Notes under the pieces: model-generated
What the model was told of the DNA's origin: nothing
The model's input: only the letters and a program-made list of their open reading frames with translations
Databases searched by the model: none
Shown here: piece after piece, positions 36,704 through 44,446 of the stretch
Position numbering within the stretch: the stretch's first letter is position 1
How the letters are laid out: each line of letters begins with the position of its first letter
Translations under genes and position numbers: made by a program
Assembly: GCA_037969175.1 (NCBI GenBank)
Contig: JBBKWX010000055.1
Span: forward strand, 1-64,000
Direction of reading: 5' to 3'
Source: JBBKWX01 sp037969175
GTDB taxonomy: Bacteria > Bacteroidota > Bacteroidia > AKYH767-A > JBBKVM01
Length of the DNA stretch: 64,000 bases

Positions 36704-38179
36704 ATGGCTTACAAAGAATTCAAAACGTTAGGTAAGGATATTCTCATATATGGGGTCATGGGTGTTGTGGCTCGAAGTGTAGGGCTATTGTTACTGCCTA
36801 TTTTTACACGCATCTTCTCAGTTGCTGAATATGGAACTGTAGATATCCTGGCTACGTTTTCAAGTTTGCTTGCAATGGCAATCAATCTCAGCTTGCCAAG
36901 TGCATTAGCGAGATATTATTTTATTAAGGAATATAAGCCGGCCGTTTTATTTAGCACACTATTAAGCGTTATTGCATTATTGAGTGGAGTGTTTTTTCTA
37001 ATTGTATGGGTCTTTGCAGATCCGATTTCATTATTTATTTCCGGTGAAGAAGATGTTTCACTTTATCTTTTACTTGCTGCATTGGCTGCATGCTTTCAGG
37101 GATTGAACAGATTCAGTGATGTGATGTTAAGAATGCAGAAAAGAATTGTTGCTTTCAATAGTTTGAAAATTGGAATAACACTTTTTACTGCGGCACTTTC
37201 ATTGATTGCTGTACTGGTTTTAAATTTAGGCGTTCTTGGAGTTTTCCTTGCCGGAGCCATTGGAGCATTTGCAGATCTGGTAATAGGAATCTGGATGAAT
37301 AGAAATTACCTTACCACCAAATTATCCTTAACTGTTCTTAAATTATCTTATAGATTCTCCATTCCTATGTTTCCCGCTGTTTTTGTGACATGGGCTAATG
37401 CACAAACAAGCAGAGTATTATTGCTGACAACTCTAGGGCTAGGAGGAGTGGGTGTTTTTGGTGCGGGAGCAAAAGTAGCCAGTATAGTTTTGCTTTTCAT
37501 CACTGTCTTTCAACAAGCCTGGACTCCTTTTGCAATGGAAATGTTGGAAAAAGCAAACCGAAATTTAGTCTATGAGAAATCAATGAAATATTATTCAGGT
37601 GTTTTTGCATGGATGGGTTTGGTCTTAACCTGTTTTGCTCCTGAAATTATTCGAGTTGTAGCACCTTCAGAATATTTTGAAGCATACACAGTAATTCCCT
37701 GGCTGGTTGGTGCAACGTTTATCCATGGTACCGCTCAGCTTACAAATTTAGGTTCTATCGTTTCCGAGAAAACAGGAATAAATTCAATTGCTGCCTGGTT
37801 GGGTTTTTTAGTGAATTTGAGTTTGTCCTGGTTATTGATCTCGAGATATGGAATTATGGGAGCAGCAGTAGGATCTTTTATTGCTGAAATAATTTTCTCC
37901 GGATTATTATGGAGAAACACGATCAAACAAAGTGATATAAAGTTTGAATCCGGATCGATCTTGAAAATGCTATTTTTATATATTGTAATCAGTTGTGTCA
38001 CACTGTTTATCGTGCATCAGTTTTTAAGTGCTCCATTGATTTCCATAACAGCAAGAATTTTTATTGCTATCATATCCACCTTCTTCTTTTACAATTTGAC
38101 TATCGATCCAATGGCGAAGGCCGGTATGACGAAAGCTATTGTAAGTTTCAAAGGCAAATTGAATCGTCGCAAGCACTAA
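36704..38179 (+). CDS. Wzx-type polysaccharide flippase (MATE-fold oligosaccharide exporter)
   Basis: This 491-residue protein has about 12-14 membrane helices. The N-terminus GKDILIYGVMGVVARSVGLL and the IFTRIFSVAEYGTVDI motif are standard for the polysaccharide biosynthesis/Wzx family. It should flip lipid-linked repeat units across the inner membrane. Its stop overlaps the next start (TAATG). With the ligase/polymerase-like protein at 41145 it indicates a Wzx/Wzy-type pathway rather than an ABC exporter. Confidence 0.9.
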   Translation: MAYKEFKTLGKDILIYGVMGVVARSVGLLLLPIFTRIFSVAEYGTVDILATFSSLLAMAINLSLPSALARYYFIKEYKPAVLFSTLLSVIALLSGVFFLIVWVFADPISLFISGEEDVSLYLLLAALAACFQGLNRFSDVMLRMQKRIVAFNSLKIGITLFTAALSLIAVLVLNLGVLGVFLAGAIGAFADLVIGIWMNRNYLTTKLSLTVLKLSYRFSIPMFPAVFVTWANAQTSRVLLLTTLGLGGVGVFGAGAKVASIVLLFITVFQQAWTPFAMEMLEKANRNLVYEKSMKYYSGVFAWMGLVLTCFAPEIIRVVAPSEYFEAYTVIPWLVGATFIHGTAQLTNLGSIVSEKTGINSIAAWLGFLVNLSLSWLLISRYGIMGAAVGSFIAEIIFSGLLWRNTIKQSDIKFESGSILKMLFLYIVISCVTLFIVHQFLSAPLISITARIFIAIISTFFFYNLTIDPMAKAGMTKAIVSFKGKLNRRKH

Positions 38180-39000
38180 TGAATCCAAATTTTATAATAG
38201 CCGGAACACAAAAAGGAGGAACCACTTCTCTTCAGTATTATCTGGATGAGCATCCGGCTTTATGTATGTCTGAGAAAAAGGAAATTCATTTTTTTGATCT
38301 CAATTTTGATAAAACGATTGACTGGTATTTAAAGCATTTTGAAAATTGCAATGAAAACATGATTGCAGGTGAAGCTACTCCATACTATATGTTTCATCCT
38401 GAAGTAGCAAAAAGGATCTATCAAACTTTACCTGGAGTTAAAATAATTTTTGTGCTTCGTGATCCCACGCAAAGAGCGTGGTCGCATTACTGGCATGAAG
38501 TAGTGAAAGGTCGGGAGACACTGAGTTTTGAAAGAGCTCTTGAATTGGAAGAGCAAAGAATTAATTCTGACCCCGCTGCGCATCAGTATAAGTCCTACCG
38601 CAGTAGAGGAGAATATTCAAGACAGATCCAACCATTTATGGAATTATTTGGTAAGGATCAGATTTTGATTCTTTTGAGTGAAGAACTTCGATCCGCTCCT
38701 GAATCAAACCTGAAAAGAATTTTTGAATTTTTGAATGTTGACCCTGATTTTAAATGCAACCGTATTTATGAGAAAGTACGTTATGAAGGACGAGTGCCAA
38801 GAAATAAAAGTCTGAATGCATTGATACAAAATGGATTACTAAGGAATATCCCATTTCTTAAAGGAATCAATAATATCCTTAATTTTGCATCCCGTTCAGA
38901 GCAAATGAACCCGGAGACGAAAAGTGTTCTTGATTCTTATTATCAACCATTTAATAAAGAACTTGCACAACTTCTAAACCGACAATCACTCTGGGCATAG
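38179..39000 (+). CDS. Sulfotransferase 1 (heparan-sulfotransferase-like)
   Basis: This 273-residue protein starts at the ATG at 38179 (the ORF extends upstream inside the flippase gene but has no conserved sequence there). The PAPS 5'-phosphosulfate loop is AGTQKGGTTSLQYYL at residues 8-22, and the 3'-phosphate site is FVLRDPTQRAWSHYWHEV. A C-terminal RRIP-like RVPRNKSLN segment follows. This pattern is that of the Sulfotransfer_1 family including heparan sulfate N- and O-sulfotransferases. It should move sulfate from PAPS to a sugar, probably cytoplasmic and lipid-linked. Confidence 0.9.
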   Translation: MNPNFIIAGTQKGGTTSLQYYLDEHPALCMSEKKEIHFFDLNFDKTIDWYLKHFENCNENMIAGEATPYYMFHPEVAKRIYQTLPGVKIIFVLRDPTQRAWSHYWHEVVKGRETLSFERALELEEQRINSDPAAHQYKSYRSRGEYSRQIQPFMELFGKDQILILLSEELRSAPESNLKRIFEFLNVDPDFKCNRIYEKVRYEGRVPRNKSLNALIQNGLLRNIPFLKGINNILNFASRSEQMNPETKSVLDSYYQPFNKELAQLLNRQSLWA

Positions 39001-39014
39001 ATTATACATTCCCA

Positions 39015-39956
39015 ATGAATTCAACACAATTGGTTTTTCTGGCTTACATCAACAGATCAGGGTCTACATTCCTGGCTGAATTGATAAGCGCACATCCCAA
39101 TGTCTGTGTTTGCCCGGAAGCAGAAGTGTTGATACGCATTCTGTTAAGAAAGGAGAAAGAGGAAATATATGATAAAGAAGTTACGATAAAGAAGATCCTT
39201 GCTGCTTTAGCTGAAGATGAAAAATTTTCTTCCTGGGGAATGGATTCGGGCATGATGGCTCTAAGACTTCAACAGGCAGGAAGCAAATTCGAATTGTTTG
39301 AAGTTGTCTTACATGCCTACAGAGATCTTGTAAAACCGGATGCAAGTATAATTGTTTTTAAGGGTACAGAATTACTTAAGGTGTATGGTGAGTTTAATTC
39401 TGAATCAAAACCCATTTGTATTGTAGTTACCCGGGATGGAAGAGCCGCCTTTGCAAGTCAAAAAAAATCAAAGGGTTCATTAAGTGGAATGCCTATGCAG
39501 GTTAGCCCTGTTATTGCTGCAAAACACTGGGCGAATTTTACCAACAAGGTAATTGCCGATGATTCTATCCTCCACATTAAGTATGAAGATCTGGTTGAGA
39601 ATAATACTGAGACCTTAGAACGTGTTTGGTTATTCTTGAATTTAGAATTATCAATTTCTGTGATTCATGAAGGGGATCTTACTTCACGAATTCCGGAAAA
39701 TCAAAAACATTTACATACGAATATTGGAAAAGGACCTATCAAGTCGCGCATTGATTCCTGGAAGAAAGAACTGAGTCCCTCAGAGATTACTTTGTTTGAG
39801 TCAGAAGCCGGAGAAACATTGGCTTCTTTAGATTATCAATTACTTAAACCAATAAAGCAGGGATTTTCAATTTTGATTGCCAGAGTATATTTTGGCATCC
39901 GACATTTTATGAACCAACTCCTGAATCGGATTATTTTAAGATTCAAAAATTCATGA
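39015..39956 (+). CDS. Sulfotransferase 2
   Basis: This 313-residue protein has a PAPS-binding loop NRSGSTFLAELI (13-24), then HPNVCVCPEAE and a 3'-phosphate site VVTRDGRAAFAS near residue 137. A C-terminal KYEDLVENNTETLERVWLFL matches the usual sulfotransferase end motif. A weakly hydrophobic C-terminal stretch (LIARVYFGIRHFMNQLL) may associate with the membrane. It is clearly diverged from sulfotransferase 1. It overlaps the glycosyltransferase start by ATGA. Confidence 0.85.
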   Translation: MNSTQLVFLAYINRSGSTFLAELISAHPNVCVCPEAEVLIRILLRKEKEEIYDKEVTIKKILAALAEDEKFSSWGMDSGMMALRLQQAGSKFELFEVVLHAYRDLVKPDASIIVFKGTELLKVYGEFNSESKPICIVVTRDGRAAFASQKKSKGSLSGMPMQVSPVIAAKHWANFTNKVIADDSILHIKYEDLVENNTETLERVWLFLNLELSISVIHEGDLTSRIPENQKHLHTNIGKGPIKSRIDSWKKELSPSEITLFESEAGETLASLDYQLLKPIKQGFSILIARVYFGIRHFMNQLLNRIILRFKNS

Positions 39957-41155
39957 TAGAACCTTCAGACAATCCTATTTTGATATGCTCTCCTTCCGCA
40001 CCTCCATTGAATTCAGGTGCAGGAACCAATGCGCATAATTTCGGATTGCATTTGATCAAATATGGTTTTAAAGTCAATCATTTTAGCTTCAATTGGAATA
40101 TGAGTTTTCCATCTGTCAGTAATGATTCAGGATTGAAGATCATCAGAGCTCCTTATTTCAAATATAATCCGCTTACAAGAGCAGTATCTGCGCTATTCAC
40201 AGTTCCTGTAATGTTGTATTGTACTTTATTTGCCCGTACCATTTTTATCTATGGCCCAATGAAAGGCTACTTGTTTCTAATCCTGTTTGGTAAATTGACA
40301 GGAAAGAAAGTGGTTTTCAGATCTACGATGTTGGGAGATGATGATATTGTCTCTTTGATTCATAAGTATCCTTATTTTAAATCCTTCCGTAAATGGGCTT
40401 TGTCAAAACTGGGAATGTATTATGCATTGAACCCGGGATTTACAGCTGCTTATTTGAGAACATTTGATTCTAAAGAGAAAGTATTTGAAAGTCCTCAAGG
40501 ATTAGATCTGGAGAGATTCAAGCCGGTTGATGAAAATGAGAAGATCCAACTTCGTGCAGAATTGGGATTACCTGGTAATCTGCCTGTCCTGGTTAGTGTT
40601 GGTTATTTAATAAAAAGAAAAGGATACAGCGAACTGTTCGAGAGTCTTTCAAAATTAAATAGAGATTTCAGGTATGTGGTCATTGGGGATCATACTGTTG
40701 GCCCGGAGCATAATTTATTTTCGAAAAAAGCTGAAATGCAGGCTTTGTATGATAACGGGAAACAACTTCTGGGTGATAAATTGATCTTCACGGGTCCTTT
40801 GCCGGATGTAACAAAATACTTGCAGGCAGCTGATATCTTTTTATTGAATTCTGAGAAAGAGGGAGTTCCTAACGTATTGCTGGAATCAATGGCTTGTGGT
40901 TGTGTACCGGTGATCAAGGAGATAGAAGGCCTCAACGGATTTATCACATTTCCGGGTACAAACGCAATCGTGTATACAGATATTGAAGCACTGAATCCTC
41001 ATTTAGATAAACTTTTGTCTGATGATGCTCTGAGATTCAAGTTAGCAGAAAAATCATTAGATTTCGTAACTGAAAATCTTGACTTCAGAAAAGTCACCAC
41101 AAGAATAATGAATAAATTAGGAGTTCAAATACATCAACTGGAACATGATCAGTAG
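39953..41155 (+). CDS. Glycosyltransferase family 4-like protein
   Basis: This 400-residue GT-B protein has an N-terminal SAPPLNSGAGTNAHNFGLHL acceptor domain. Its C-terminal nucleotide-sugar domain contains VSVGYLIKRKGYSEL, FTGPLPDVTKYLQAADIFLL, NSEKEGVPNVLLESMACG, including the E-x7-E motif. This is the pattern of retaining GT4 enzymes. Donor and acceptor are unknown. It overlaps sulfotransferase 2 by 4 bases and the next gene by 11 bases. Confidence 0.9.
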   Translation: MIEPSDNPILICSPSAPPLNSGAGTNAHNFGLHLIKYGFKVNHFSFNWNMSFPSVSNDSGLKIIRAPYFKYNPLTRAVSALFTVPVMLYCTLFARTIFIYGPMKGYLFLILFGKLTGKKVVFRSTMLGDDDIVSLIHKYPYFKSFRKWALSKLGMYYALNPGFTAAYLRTFDSKEKVFESPQGLDLERFKPVDENEKIQLRAELGLPGNLPVLVSVGYLIKRKGYSELFESLSKLNRDFRYVVIGDHTVGPEHNLFSKKAEMQALYDNGKQLLGDKLIFTGPLPDVTKYLQAADIFLLNSEKEGVPNVLLESMACGCVPVIKEIEGLNGFITFPGTNAIVYTDIEALNPHLDKLLSDDALRFKLAEKSLDFVTENLDFRKVTTRIMNKLGVQIHQLEHDQ

Positions 41156-42413
41156 AATATTTAAATACAGTTTTGCGTTCCTGATTTTTTTTCTGTTTCT
41201 ATATTTCAGTTACATTAAAGTTTTTGGTGCGGAGATAAATCTGCTTTGGAAGATTCCAATTCTGATCTATGCCGTTTTTCTTTTCATTGCTAATTTCAAT
41301 GGAACATTTCCAAAGTATTTTTTTTACGGGATTCTGTTCTCCATAAAAAACCTGATCAACGTAGGTCCAATATCCTATTTTTTGGCATCTATGATGGAAC
41401 TTTTTAAATATTCAGTTATTCCATTATTTACTGAAATGTTTAGAATAATTTATCGGAGGAAGCCATTAAAATTGGAAGGCCTGGCCAAAATTATAAGTGT
41501 TTTTATAATCTTATCAGCTCTGCCTTTTTTGCTTGGAATTGTTAATCAACCCGTAGCATCTGACAACCTGGAGAAATTTGGTTTATCGAATGCACATATT
41601 TTTATTGGTGTATTTTTAAAAGGCCACTCTGCTTCTATCTCATTTTCTTCAGCAGCTCTTATGTTACTGATCTATTTTAATCGTGAAAAAGATCAGCTGA
41701 CGAAATTATTTTACTTCTTGTTAATAGCTTTAGCTACGTATGTAATTTACAAGACCTATGTAAGAACCGGATGGGTGATTTATCTTGCAGGTGGATTTTT
41801 CATTTATTTCTGGGGACAAAAATTCTCAGTTATAATTAAAAGAGTGCCGTTATTGTTGGTGGGAATTGGAGGTCTCGCTGCATTATACTTAAGTTCACCG
41901 GCCTTACAATTGCGATTAACAGATAGCAATATCTGGAAAGAAGAGCAGAATGTGGAAACTGTAAATCTGGGTTCAGGAAGATTGAAATATGCTGAGACTT
42001 CGATTAATTACTGGACAGATAGTGGAGTAGGAGGTATTGTATTAGGACTGGGGATAGAACATGCCAGGGATCTGATGGCTGATGCTGTTGGTAAGCGACT
42101 TGTAGCTCATAATGGATTTATTAATATAATTCAAAATACAGGATTGTTGGGTGTATTACTATTTGGACTTTTTTCCTACTACATGATTAAAATTACCCTG
42201 AATCTGAGAAAGAGTTCATTATTACGATTACCGCTTAATACATTGATGCTTGCCTATTTTTTCACACTTTTATTTCAAGGTGCGCATTATATCTGGATCC
42301 AGATCTTGCTTTCAATATATTTGGCATTGGCCCTGCTGGAGCAAGAACAATATAAAATACAAAACGCCAAATTAGCTGAGTTGGAAAAAGGGAAAGACAG
42401 TGATGAAAAATAA
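41145..42413 (+). CDS. O-antigen ligase/polymerase-like (Wzy-type) membrane protein
   Basis: This 422-residue protein has about ten membrane helices. A periplasmic RTGWVIYLAGG segment and the C-terminal HNGFINIIQNTGLLGVLLFG (conserved His before a helix) are typical of the Wzy_C/O-antigen ligase superfamily. It would polymerise repeat units or ligate the finished chain. Polymerase and ligase cannot be told apart by sequence alone. The 11-base overlap with the upstream gene suggests translational coupling. Confidence 0.8.
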   Translation: MISRIFKYSFAFLIFFLFLYFSYIKVFGAEINLLWKIPILIYAVFLFIANFNGTFPKYFFYGILFSIKNLINVGPISYFLASMMELFKYSVIPLFTEMFRIIYRRKPLKLEGLAKIISVFIILSALPFLLGIVNQPVASDNLEKFGLSNAHIFIGVFLKGHSASISFSSAALMLLIYFNREKDQLTKLFYFLLIALATYVIYKTYVRTGWVIYLAGGFFIYFWGQKFSVIIKRVPLLLVGIGGLAALYLSSPALQLRLTDSNIWKEEQNVETVNLGSGRLKYAETSINYWTDSGVGGIVLGLGIEHARDLMADAVGKRLVAHNGFINIIQNTGLLGVLLFGLFSYYMIKITLNLRKSSLLRLPLNTLMLAYFFTLLFQGAHYIWIQILLSIYLALALLEQEQYKIQNAKLAELEKGKDSDEK

Positions 42414-43248
42414 AGACAATTCTTTGGTATGCTTTGTACACATTGAGAAAGCTGCAGGCACTACCTTACATCATATTTTCATCAATAACATTCCTACGTA
42501 TGTAACGCTTAAGCCTTGGTACTATTGGTCGAATCAACCGGGAAATGACCTTAATACGGATGAGGCGAAATTTCTGCTTTCCAAAATCCCAAAACTAAAA
42601 GCATTCGGTGGTCATACAGTAAGATCCTATCATGATTATGAAAGTGCACTGGGAAGAAAAATTCAATATTTTACATTCTTGAGACAGCCTGTATCACGCT
42701 ATATTTCTCACTTTCGCTATCAGCGTGATATCATGAATAAAGACTGGACCATTGAAACATTTTTAGCAGAGAAGAGATTTGATAATTATATGACTCGCCG
42801 AATTTCTCCATCAGGAGATGTGAATGAAGCGATGGATGTGTTAAAGAATAAATATGCATTCACCGGATTGATGGAGGATTTTGACAGAAGTCTTTTATTG
42901 ATGAAAGATAATTTGGATCTGATTGACTTTGATGTTGCTTACGAAATACAGAATACCAATGTGAAGAGTGATAAGAAGAAAGATGAACGAATGAATGATG
43001 CAACCATGGCTGCTATTCTGGAATCGAATAAAGATGATATCCTTCTTTATGATTTTGTAAAGAATGAATTGTATCCTTCTTACATTGCTCAATATTCAGG
43101 GAACCTTGATAATGAATTGGCTGAACTTTTAGTTAGAAATGAAACATTTAGCTTTAGTTTTAAAAATAAATATTTTGCAAAAATATTCCAGTTAGGATAT
43201 TACAATCCGCTCGAGCGAATCGGGAAATTTCTTTATCATCGGAGCTAA
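42403..43248 (+). CDS. Sulfotransferase 3 (Sulfotransfer_2-like)
   Basis: This 281-residue protein starts at ATG 42403 (a GTG lies one codon upstream). The PAPS loop is FVHIEKAAGTTLHHIF (11-26), and the second site is FLRQPVSRYISHFRYQRD. This HIEKAAGTT form is found in the Sulfotransfer_2 family, which includes heparan 2-O and chondroitin sulfotransferases. It is the third sulfotransferase in 5 kb and of a different subfamily from the first two, suggesting distinct sulfation sites. Confidence 0.85.
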   Translation: MKNKDNSLVCFVHIEKAAGTTLHHIFINNIPTYVTLKPWYYWSNQPGNDLNTDEAKFLLSKIPKLKAFGGHTVRSYHDYESALGRKIQYFTFLRQPVSRYISHFRYQRDIMNKDWTIETFLAEKRFDNYMTRRISPSGDVNEAMDVLKNKYAFTGLMEDFDRSLLLMKDNLDLIDFDVAYEIQNTNVKSDKKKDERMNDATMAAILESNKDDILLYDFVKNELYPSYIAQYSGNLDNELAELLVRNETFSFSFKNKYFAKIFQLGYYNPLERIGKFLYHRS

Positions 43249-43260
43249 TTGCAAGTTGCT

Positions 43261-44298
43261 ATGAAAAAAAGACGTTTGCTTTTAATAGGTCCTTTTCCTG
43301 ATCCCAAAGGAGGTGTAAGTATACATCTTGTGCGATTGAGCAGGCTGATGGCAAACGATTTCATACTCGATACAATAGATGAAAGTCCTATAATTAAAGC
43401 TTCCTATTTTAACATTCGCTCTCTCAATATTTTTAAATATCTGGCGAAGATCATCAAGTCGGATATCATTCATATACATAGTAGTATATCCGTTTTGCGT
43501 TATCTCCATTTTGTTGTTGGTAAATTATTTTTTAAAAAGATCATAGTCACCATGCACAGTTGGAGCATGGAAAATAAAAGTGTAGCAGAAACAAAACGCA
43601 ACGCTTTTTTGCTCCGGAATGTAGATAATGTCATTACTGTTAATGATATTATTCCACAGTACTTTAACTTAAAGAACTATTTGATCCAACCGGCTTTTAT
43701 CCCACCATTTATGAAGGATGAAAATCCTTTGCCTGCAGAACTGATCTCTGTCATTGAAAACAAACGAAAAGAAGGAAGATCGATTCTGGTTGCTAATGCA
43801 TACCGACTGGATGATTATCAGGGTGTAGATCTGTATGGTCTTGACATGTGTATTGACCTTGTGAAAGATTTTGTCAAGAATGAGGACGAAAGTATTTTCC
43901 TCATATTCATCGTTTCCAGTTTGGCAAAAGGAGCTGAAAAATATGCAGCATTTCAAAAAAGAATACAAGACGAGAAACTTGAATCCGGTATTTTACTTGC
44001 GCATTTAGATCTCAGTTTTGTAAAACTAATAGAGAGTGCAGATATAGTGCTCAGGCCAACAAACACGGATGGGGATGCATTAACTATCAGAGAGGCTTTG
44101 TTTCTAAATAAAGTAATTATTTCTTCGGATGTTGTATCGCGTCCTGATGGTACAGTCCTGTTCAAGACAAGAGATCCGGATGATCTTTTAGAAAAGGTAA
44201 GACTCTCTTTACATACGAATTCGGTAAAAGAGAATACGCAGAATGATGCTGAATTCTACCAAGAATTTTATAGTCAATTGTATTCTGAGCTTTTTTAG
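43261..44298 (+). CDS. Glycosyltransferase family 4/1-like protein
   Basis: This 345-residue protein starts at ATG 43261 (a TTG at 43249 abuts the upstream stop). The N-terminus LLLIGPFPDPKGGVSIHLVRL is a GT4-like acceptor domain. The C-terminal domain has RPTNTDGDALTIREALFLNK, where the E-x7-E motif is weaker than in the enzyme at 39953. The donor sugar is unknown. It ends the first part of the polysaccharide gene run: 148 bases with a promoter-like box follow. Confidence 0.8.
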   Translation: MKKRRLLLIGPFPDPKGGVSIHLVRLSRLMANDFILDTIDESPIIKASYFNIRSLNIFKYLAKIIKSDIIHIHSSISVLRYLHFVVGKLFFKKIIVTMHSWSMENKSVAETKRNAFLLRNVDNVITVNDIIPQYFNLKNYLIQPAFIPPFMKDENPLPAELISVIENKRKEGRSILVANAYRLDDYQGVDLYGLDMCIDLVKDFVKNEDESIFLIFIVSSLAKGAEKYAAFQKRIQDEKLESGILLAHLDLSFVKLIESADIVLRPTNTDGDALTIREALFLNKVIISSDVVSRPDGTVLFKTRDPDDLLEKVRLSLHTNSVKENTQNDAEFYQEFYSQLYSELF

Positions 44299-44332
44299 CC
44301 GGCGACAAGTCCAATTTATCCACCCTTATTTG

Positions 44333-44340
44333 TATTTTTG
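44333..44340 (+). promoter_or_regulatory. Putative -7 element TATTTTTG upstream of the two-domain oxidoreductase
   Basis: This is an exact TAnnTTTG match in the 148-base gap 44299-44446, implying a leader of about 100 bases. No good -33 TTTG is seen. It would start a second polysaccharide transcript. Confidence 0.4.
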
Positions 44341-44446
44341 AGCCCTGGTTTAAGCGGGATATTTTCCTTTTATGGATTTTCATGAGGATAGATAGACCAG
44401 ATGCTTGGCTTTTAATTGCAATTGCATTTTTTGGTGAATACGACAT

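Noticed and set aside
37993..38178. N-terminal extension of sulfotransferase 1 into the flippase gene
   Set aside because: The extension lies in another frame of a clear flippase gene and is not sulfotransferase-like. The ATG at 38179 overlapping the flippase stop gives a normal start two residues before the conserved core.
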